DNA of 64,000 bases, taken from positions 31,302,001 to 31,366,000 of the forward strand of contig NC_068915.1 in NCBI RefSeq assembly GCF_023091745.1, read 5' to 3'. Made by a program: the position numbers and the translations under genes. Position 1 is the stretch's first letter, and each line of letters begins with the position of its first letter. The notes under the pieces are model-generated. The model was not told the origin of the DNA and made no database searches. It was given only the letters and a program-made list of their open reading frames with translations. Positions 58,157-64,000 of this stretch are shown piece by piece. Source of the stretch: Budorcas taxicolor (lineage: Eukaryota > Chordata > Mammalia > Artiodactyla > Bovidae).

Positions 58157-59215
58157 CTAACTTGCCTCATCCGAGTCACTGTAATGGGAATGGGGGGAAA
58201 ACTCCCCGTCGCTTCTGTGGGATCGGGGGGAAGTTTTGCTACTTTCCTCCTGCACTGGCTGCAGGATGCCCCCAGGCAGCGAAGGCGACAAGTTCTTTTG
58301 CGCCATCATCGCCGTCAGGGCGCTGTCCTCGAAAGTCGAGAAGTGCAGAGCTTCCAGCTGCACCGAGTAACCGCCAGCGGAGGCCGGGGCCGAAAAGCGA
58401 GTCCGGCAGCTGCCGGGAGGGGTCGGTCGCTGAGCCCCTCCCGAGGCTGGCGGCGTCCCCGCTGCAGTCGCGGTGCCCGCGCCTGCTTCGTAGGGGGCGG
58501 CGGCGCGAAGGTGGTGGTGGTCGCTCTTGCAAGATGCTGGTGGCGGCGGCGGCTGGTCTCCGCTGCTGGGGGTTTGAAGCAGCTCGGACAAGGCGTTGAT
58601 GTAGATCTGGGCCATCTGCAGGGTCTCGTACTTGGACAGCTTCTTGTCGTTATTGAAGGACGGGATAACATTGCGAAGCTGGTCGAAGGCGTGATTCAGC
58701 CCGTGCATCCTGCGTCGCTCCCTGGCGTTGGCCGCCAGCCGCCTTTGCTTCTGCACCCCGTTCACCTGTTTGCTGGAAGGGGCGCGCTGGCGGCTGCAGC
58801 CCAGCTCGTCTACCACCACCCCGCCTTTCAGCTTGCACAGCTGTTCCCGCACTTTTACCGGTCCCGGGCTCTTGCTGATGCCACTGCCGCCGCTCCTTCT
58901 CACCAGCTCCCCTCGGGCGTCCGCCTCGTCCCGGGGCGCGGCGGCCTCGGAGGCACCCAGCTCTGGGGAATGGAGCAAGTACTGGGCGGCGCGTGCCGTG
59001 CAGATGCCCTGCAAAGTGGGAGCCAGCCAGGCGCGTGGGTCGGTGCTGTCCAGGAGGGACAGCTCCGCCGGGTAGACCGGATGCTCTCTCGCCTGCAGGG
59101 TCGCAGGAGGCTGGGGTGGCGGCGGCTGCGGGAGGTGGTGCGGCTGGGGATGACGATGGTGGTCCCCCAACTCCTTCCCCTCAGCCCACTCTTCTGCATG
59201 CAGCAGGCGGGACAT
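58157..59215 (-). CDS. ATOH1: ATOH1, atonal bHLH transcription factor 1
   Basis: A nuclear proneural transcription factor. It dimerises with E-proteins, binds E-boxes, and specifies cerebellar granule neurons, inner-ear hair cells, dorsal interneurons and gut secretory cells. The single-exon frame gives 352 residues, close to the 354 of human. The start MSRLLHAEEW is conserved. A His/Pro/Gln-rich stretch follows (about 19-38). The bHLH domain spans about 159-213: basic part NARERRRMHGLNHAFD (163-178), helix 1 to RNVIPSF, loop NNDKKLSK, helix 2 YETLQMAQIYINALSELL. The C-terminus is Ser-rich and ends SDSDEAS; in the family this tail is phosphorylated and affects HUWE1-linked turnover. The frame is open 19 codons further upstream without an ATG, and a TAG lies in frame at 59300-59302, so 59215 is the first ATG. 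G at -3 gives a fair Kozak context. No frameshift or stop: the gene looks intact. Opposite-strand frames of up to 388 codons are shadows. Confidence 0.98.
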   Translation of the reverse strand: MSRLLHAEEWAEGKELGDHHRHPQPHHLPQPPPPQPPATLQAREHPVYPAELSLLDSTDPRAWLAPTLQGICTARAAQYLLHSPELGASEAAAPRDEADARGELVRRSGGSGISKSPGPVKVREQLCKLKGGVVVDELGCSRQRAPSSKQVNGVQKQRRLAANARERRRMHGLNHAFDQLRNVIPSFNNDKKLSKYETLQMAQIYINALSELLQTPSSGDQPPPPPASCKSDHHHLRAAAPYEAGAGTATAAGTPPASGGAQRPTPPGSCRTRFSAPASAGGYSVQLEALHFSTFEDSALTAMMAQKNLSPSLPGGILQPVQEESSKTSPRSHRSDGEFSPHSHYSDSDEAS

Positions 59216-59390
59216 TGCACTGTAGAGGCTCGGAGGCTCAGGGTCGGAGGAGGCACTGGCAAACAAGCTCAACCAAAAATCCCTTCCCGGGTCTCTACTC
59301 TAATGTCTTAGTTTTTTTGTTTTTTTCCTCCTCGACCCTCCCCCACCCACTCGGAGATCACACACCAGGTCGCGTGCAACCAAGCTTCTC
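59216..59390 (-). other. ATOH1: Inferred ATOH1 5'UTR
   Basis: From an assumed start site about 25-30 bp past the TATA-like box to the ATG. No upstream ATG occurs on the minus strand in this stretch. It includes a poly-A-like tract (complement of the T-rich 59310-59328). Confidence 0.5.
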
Positions 59391-59413
59391 TGGTTGCTGA
59401 AGGCGCTGCGCCC

Positions 59414-59423
59414 CTTTAAAAAG
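59414..59423 (-). promoter_or_regulatory. ATOH1: TATA-like box of ATOH1
   Basis: CTTTTTAAAG on the minus strand, 200 bp upstream of the ATG in GC-rich DNA. An AT-rich island of this kind fits a TATA-like element placing transcription start near 59385-59390. Confidence 0.55.
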
Positions 59424-59495
59424 CGGCACGCGCCAGTGTGTCTCCCCCCGCTCCTCTCCCAGCCCCCTCCTCGCGCCGGTCGCGTGTCTGCTCAG

Positions 59496-59500
59496 CCAAT
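59496..59500 (+). promoter_or_regulatory. ATOH1: CCAAT box (inverted relative to ATOH1)
   Basis: CCAAT on the plus strand (ATTGG on the gene strand), about 75 bp upstream of the TATA-like box. This is a usual distance for NF-Y sites. Confidence 0.55.
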
Positions 59501-59529
59501 GGAGGGCGCGGGCAGGCGCGTGCGAGCAG

Positions 59530-59534
59530 CCAAT
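59530..59534 (+). promoter_or_regulatory. ATOH1: Second CCAAT box
   Basis: CCAATCA on the plus strand, 34 bp (about three helical turns) beyond the first CCAAT and in the same orientation. Paired NF-Y sites are usual in such promoters. Confidence 0.55.
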
Positions 59535-61330
59535 CAAAGAGTTTTTACAGCGGGAGAAAAGTTCCTGCTAGTGAAGCGCTTGGGCGGCGGCTCCAGGTTT
59601 TTGTTTTTTTTCCCCCTTCTCTGTTAAGTTCGCAGATTCATATGTTAATTGCGGGTTGTAATTTGACTCCAGTGTTGTGTCACCCCGCCAGGGGCTGGGG
59701 TGCGTGAGCGTTTGCGGAGCGGACTCTCGGCTGGAGCCCGAGCAGACTCGGGTCAGAAGTGCGCAGCCACCGGGCGGCTGAGCGTCCCCGGACGAAGCTA
59801 GACGCGCCTGGGGCAAGGAGGGCTCTCGCGGAGAGAAGAGAAGTTCGTTTGCCCTTTGCTTCTTCACGCTGGGATCGCAGTTCGCACAGTTTGTGCCCAC
59901 ACGTTTAAAATCTCTCATATAGAATATGGCATATGTATACATGCATATCTATGCATGTAATACATACATGTATCTATGTATAAATAGTGCACTATGTAAT
60001 TGCTAAATGACGTCCACCATTTGAAATCAGTGTTGGAATTTTTTTAGTATTGTCTCCGAATATGTTTTTCATTTTTCACCTCTCGCTCCAGATCGACATT
60101 ATGTAGTCTCTTTCTTAATGGAAAGTAAAGCTCTGGTACAGTTATAGAATGTACCAAACTCCAAATCCCCACCCCCATCCCAAATCCTCTCCGTTCTCCT
60201 TTCCCAGCACCCTGAGGCCAGATAGGATGGTAATCTGCAGAAAACTCTCCTCAGAGTAGTTTTAAGGAAGGGATATTGTGTTGTTTCCACACCCACAGTA
60301 GGACTTCATACTAAATGCGGAACAAGGGGAGTGGGGTGGCGAAAGAACCCGGTCTTGCATTCCGGGCAATTCGGAACACCCTCACGGTAAAGAAGCCCGG
60401 AGTGATCTGACCTGACTCAGGAGCCCCAAGTTTAATACGGCGCGAGGCTTCTCTGGCAAACACCCAGAAACCACAGCCTAAGTCACTGCACCCCAGATCA
60501 CTTAGGGTGTGCTCTCTCCAACGCCCAACCCCAGCCGCGGCCGCCGCCTGGCGGAACGCTGAAACCCGGGAGGTCCTGGGCGAAGCTCGGAGGCTGTCTC
60601 CCAGGTGAATATCACCCTCCCTCCGCGCCTGCAGCTGGGGGGTAATCATGCCAAAAAGCCAGTCAGAAACGCCCTGGCCCCCGGGCATGCCCATGCTGGC
60701 GCCCAACCCTGCTCCACTCTCTTCTGCGCCTTGCCTTCCTCAAGCGAGTGGGACGCAGCCAGCTCGTGCTAGTGCTGTTCCCCACTTTAGCGGTGGCTGT
60801 CCTCTGTAAAGGAGTTTCGTCCTCTGGAAGAGATGCTAAAGAGAAATGCCGGCAGACAACGGTCCTTGGAACACGGTTTTGCAGTGCCGAGAAATGACTG
60901 AAAGTTGTTCTCGCTAGTATTCACGGGGACTTGATCTAACCTGCCTATAGAACTCCCTGGACGGAAGAATCTCCGGGACTAGACTAGATTTAGAATGATG
61001 GATGGATAGGTAGATCGACTGATCTATCATCTATCATCTATCTTCTGTAGCTTCATGGAGATAGAGAGAGAAAGAGAGAGAGAGAGAGTATAGTTTATGG
61101 TGAAATACATTTCTTTTGCTCTGAGAATGAAGAGGAAGCTCCTTTTCTTCACTTCTCTCCCTCACCTCCCACACTTGCTTTCCTTCTTTTCCATCAGGTA
61201 GGCAGAGGAGGCTAGACGTCTGAGTTGGAGGTGGGAGCATGAGGCCCAGAGCATGGGACTGGAGCCTGAGTTTCATGAACTGGATACCTCTGCAGAGGCT
61301 TTCAGTCTTGGGATGTCAAACACTACCTAA
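59535..61330. other. ATOH1 upstream flank, non-repetitive
   Basis: No interspersed repeat recognised. It contains an E-box CATATG at 59639-59644, an imperfect palindromic ATGCAT/ATAC-rich tract at 59925-59990 and a moderately GC-rich part at 60330-60760. A GATA/GATG simple patch at 61000-61045 and a (GA)n run complete it. The 131-codon minus frame at 60311-60706 has no domain and is not called. Confidence 0.5.
61064..61089. repeat. (GA)n microsatellite
   Basis: Imperfect GA repeat, one AAAG interruption, preceded by ATCT/ATCA-type repeats at 61018-61042. Confidence 0.9.
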
Positions 61331-61343
61331 TGTAAGCGTCTGT

Positions 61344-62612
61344 TCAGTTCAGTTCAGTTCAGTTCAGTCTCTCAGTCGTGTCCGACTCTTTGCGACCCCA
61401 TGAATCGCAGCACGCCAGGCCTCCCTGTCCATCACCATCACCCGGAATTCACTCAGACTCACGTCCATCGAGTCCGTGATGCCATCCAGCCATCTCATCC
61501 TCGGTCGTCCCCTTCTCCTCCTGCCCCCAATCCCTCCCAGCATCAGAGTCTTTTCCAATGAATCAACTCTTCGCATGAGGTGGCCAAAGTACTGGAGCTT
61601 CAGCTTTAGCATCATTCCTTCCAAAGAAATCCCAGGGTTGATTTCCTTCAGAATGGACTGGTTGGATCTCCTTGCAGTCCAAGGGACTCTCAAGAGTCTT
61701 CTCCAACACCACAGTTCAAAAGCATCAATTCTTCAGTGCTCAGCCTTCTTCACAGTCCAACTCTCACATCCATACATGACCACAGGAAAAACCATAGCCT
61801 TGACTAAACGGACCTTAGTCGGCAAAGTAATGTCTCTGCTTTTGAATATATTTCTTTTTAGAAAAGGCAGAGGAACCAGAGATCAAATTGCCAACATCTG
61901 CCGGATCATGGAAAAAGCAAGAGAGTTCCAGAAAAACATCTATTTCTGCTTTATTGACTATGCCAAAGCCTTTGACTGTGTGGATCACAATAAACTGTGG
62001 AAAATTCTGAAAGACATGGGAATACCAGACCACCTAACCTGCCTCTTGAGAAATCTGTATGCAGGTCAGGAAGCAACAGTTAGAACTGGACATGGAACAA
62101 CAGACTGGTTCCAAATAGGAAAAGGAGTACTTCAAGGCTGTATATTGTCACCCTGCTTATTTAACTTCTATGCAGAGTACATCATGAGAAATGCTGGACT
62201 GGAAGAAACACAGGCTGGAATCAAGATTGCTGGGAGACATATCAATAACCTCAGATATGCAGATGACACCACCCTTATGGCAGAAAGTAAAGAGGAGCTC
62301 AGAAGCCTCTTGATGAAAGTGAAAGAGGAGAGTGAAAAAGTTGGCTTAAAACTCAACATTCAGAAAACGAAGATCATGGCATCTGGTCCCATCACTTCAT
62401 GGGAATAGATGGGGAAACAGTGGAAATAGTGTCAGACTTAATGTTTTTGGGCTCCAAAATCACTGCAGATGGTGATTGCAGCCATGAAATTAAAAGACGC
62501 TTACTCCTTGGAAGAAAAGTTATGACCAACCTAGATAGTATATTCAACAGCGGAGACATTACTTTGCCGACTAAGGTCCGTCTAGTCAAGGCTATGGTTC
62601 TTCCTGTGGTCA
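61344..62612 (-). mobile_element. BovB LINE with 5' inversion and TSD
   Basis: Left part (61344-about 61852) is the BovB 3' end in minus orientation, starting with four or more CAGTT/CTGAA units. Right part (about 61853-62612) is upstream BovB RT in plus orientation: GRGTRDQIANICRIMEKA, motif A FIDYAKAFDCVD, ILSPCLFNFYAEYI, YADD. About 100 bp of the element is present in both parts. Flanks tgtaagcgtctgt (61331-61343) and tgtaagtgtgtgt (62613-62625) match at 11 of 13, giving a TSD for the whole unit. The geometry is that of twin priming. A 310-codon plus frame (61476-62408) crosses the inversion point and is a chimera of antisense and sense sequence, ending at a frameshift after GPITSWE. Not a gene. 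Confidence 0.93.
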
Positions 62613-62728
62613 TGTAAGTGTGTGTAGGGGCTGGATAGTGAGTGGCAGAAGCAGCTGAGTATTGCCTATGGCAGTTTAAGCAGAAAGAGGAGGGCTTTTC
62701 TGTGCTGGACAACTGGATTAGTTACATA

Positions 62729-62942
62729 TGTGTGCCTGCTCAGTCATGTCCAACTCTTTGCAACCCCATGGACTGTAGCCCACGAGGCTCCTCTGTCCAT
62801 TGGATTCTCCAGGCAAGAATATTGGAGTGGGTTGTCATTTCCTCCGCCAGGGGATCTTCCCCACCTAGGGATCAAACCCAAGTCTCCTTCAGCTCCTGCA
62901 TTGGCAAGTGGGTTCTTTGGCACGGAGCCACCTGGGAAGCCT
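62729..62942 (-). repeat. Bov-tA SINE with TSD
   Basis: Minus orientation. TSD gattagttacata (62716-62728) / gattagctaaata (62943-62955), 11 of 13 matching. Confidence 0.93.
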
Positions 62943-62955
62943 GATTAGCTAAATA

Positions 62956-64000
62956 CAGAAGGACTAATTAAAAATATGTAAGCATTTGAGTAAAATAGGA
63001 GTAAGGTTTCTCACTGTCAGAGGAGGGAATCACAAATATGGAAATGGACAAAGCTGTAGTGTTGAATTTGAATTGGAGATTTTGCTTTGAATTTACGGTT
63101 TTCAGTATGTATAAATAGATGATACAGGAATAGAATAGATATAAATGTGGAGTGTATGTGCATTCATATATATATATATATATATATCCCTAGTTCTTTT
63201 CATTCTCAGGGCTTGGGATCAGGAATGAGCATATCTAGCTATCAAATTTTACTTTCCAAATAAATTGCCCACTAAACAGACCAGGGTTCTTGGAAAAATG
63301 AACTAATTTCAGGGATGGTAGCAGTGTTAATTTCCTGATTTTGATGGCTTTATTGTAGTTATATAAGAGAAGAGAACATTCTCCTTTTCAGGGACTACTC
63401 ACTAAAATATTCAGCTTATTCTCAAATGGTTTAGTTAAAAAGGTTCCTTGCATTATGCTTTCAACTTTTCTGTAAGTTTGACATTCTCTTGAATAAAAAG
63501 TAAACACAACAAATAGGCATATTTAATTTGTTCTTTGCATGTCTAGAGTTACCAATTCATGTCTAGCCAAGCATTATACAAGTGCCGGGGCCTGTAGTTA
63601 TTGCTGAAACTTTAAGTGAAATGTTGTTCTGCCCAGCTACAGTAGAGTATGTATTCAATGGGCTTATGAATTCTCAAGTTTTAATGACTATTCAATTCAT
63701 AAAAAGTCAAAAAATATATCTCAAGATGTGCCCCAAATTGAATATTAACTTGAAATGTATTCTTCTACAGGTTATTTAAAGTAAAAATTTTAAATCTTTA
63801 CAAATTCTCCTAGGCAGTGTTGTGATCAGGTTACAAACATTAAAAAAACAAAAAAAAAAGAAAAATCAAGCAAGCAACCAAAGGAATTCCCATAGCCCCC
63901 AAAAGTATTGTTTTCACCTCTGTTTATAGCAATTATGAGGAAGAATTAAGTATATCCTATCATTCCTATGTGAATGGCATTTCAGAGTAATCAGATAGTA
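62956..64000. other. AT-rich unique sequence with (TA)n
   Basis: No gene or recognised repeat apart from the (TA)n run at 63166-63187 and an A-rich patch at 63842-63866. Confidence 0.5.
63166..63187. repeat. (TA)n microsatellite
   Basis: Eleven AT units. Confidence 0.95.

Larger units (their letters stand above)
58160..59560. other. CpG island over ATOH1 coding region and promoter
   Basis: Dense CpG and high GC across the CDS, 5'UTR and proximal promoter, falling off near 59.6 kb. Typical of a developmental regulator gene. It explains the many long overlapping frames on both strands. Confidence 0.8.

Noticed and set aside
59216..59272. 19-residue N-terminal extension of ATOH1 from a TTG
   Set aside because: No ATG in the extension; family proteins start at MSRLL, and a TAG lies in frame at 59300-59302.
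58145..59311. 388-codon plus-strand frame opposite ATOH1
   Set aside because: Antisense shadow of a GC-rich conserved coding region; low-complexity Arg/Gly/Val composition and no domain.
60311..60706. 131-codon minus frame upstream of ATOH1
   Set aside because: Moderately GC-rich DNA, no domain, no promoter context.

Overview
The window is nuclear DNA of a ruminant (Pecora; cattle, sheep, goat or a relative). The evidence is the repeat content: many Bov-tA and Bov-A2 SINEs, several BovB (RTE-type) LINE pieces with the typical CTGAA-type 3' tail, ruminant L1 ends, one cetartiodactyl CHR-type SINE, and older mammalian relics (L2, MIR, L1M, MaLR-like LTR). No prokaryotic, plasmid, phage or organelle sequence was seen.

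The only convincing protein-coding gene is ATOH1, a single-exon gene on the minus strand (58157-59215, 352 codons), the proneural bHLH transcription factor. An in-frame stop lies upstream of the chosen ATG. A TATA-like box and two inverted CCAAT boxes lie 200-320 bp upstream of that ATG. A likely 3'UTR ends near an AATAAA at about 57.39 kb.

About 3.2-4.7 kb past the ATOH1 stop (roughly 53.4-55.0 kb) is non-repetitive sequence in the place of the known ATOH1 3' autoregulatory enhancer. It has a GC-rich half with an E-box overlapping an N-box and an AT-richer half with POU- and homeodomain-type sites. The block from about 52.6 to 61.3 kb is almost free of young repeats, although the rest of the window is dense in them. 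Young SINEs bound it on one side and a 5'-inverted BovB on the other.

Layout: 1-9.4 kb holds SINEs, a clean BovB insertion with target-site duplication (TSD), an L2 3' end, and a ruminant L1 between two opposed MaLR-like LTR relics. 9.4-16 kb is mostly plain AT-rich sequence. 16-38 kb is a retrotransposon-rich gene desert with BovB at 16.3, 24.3, 31.4, 36.2 and 37.8 kb, an L1 with an inverted 5' part at 28-29.7 kb, and nested SINEs. 38.6-47 kb has SINE clusters, L1M, CHR and MIR. 48.1-49.1 kb is an unexplained GC-rich, non-repetitive segment. 49-57 kb is mostly unique and contains the candidate enhancers. 57.4-59.6 kb is ATOH1. 59.6-64 kb is upstream flank with a twin-primed BovB and a Bov-tA.

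Nearly all other open reading frames are repeat-derived or antisense shadows. No novel multi-gene system is visible. The most useful points are the ATOH1 regulatory block and several structurally informative retrotransposon insertions. Repeat family names come from recognition of consensus features, not from a search, and most boundaries are good to about 5-20 bp.
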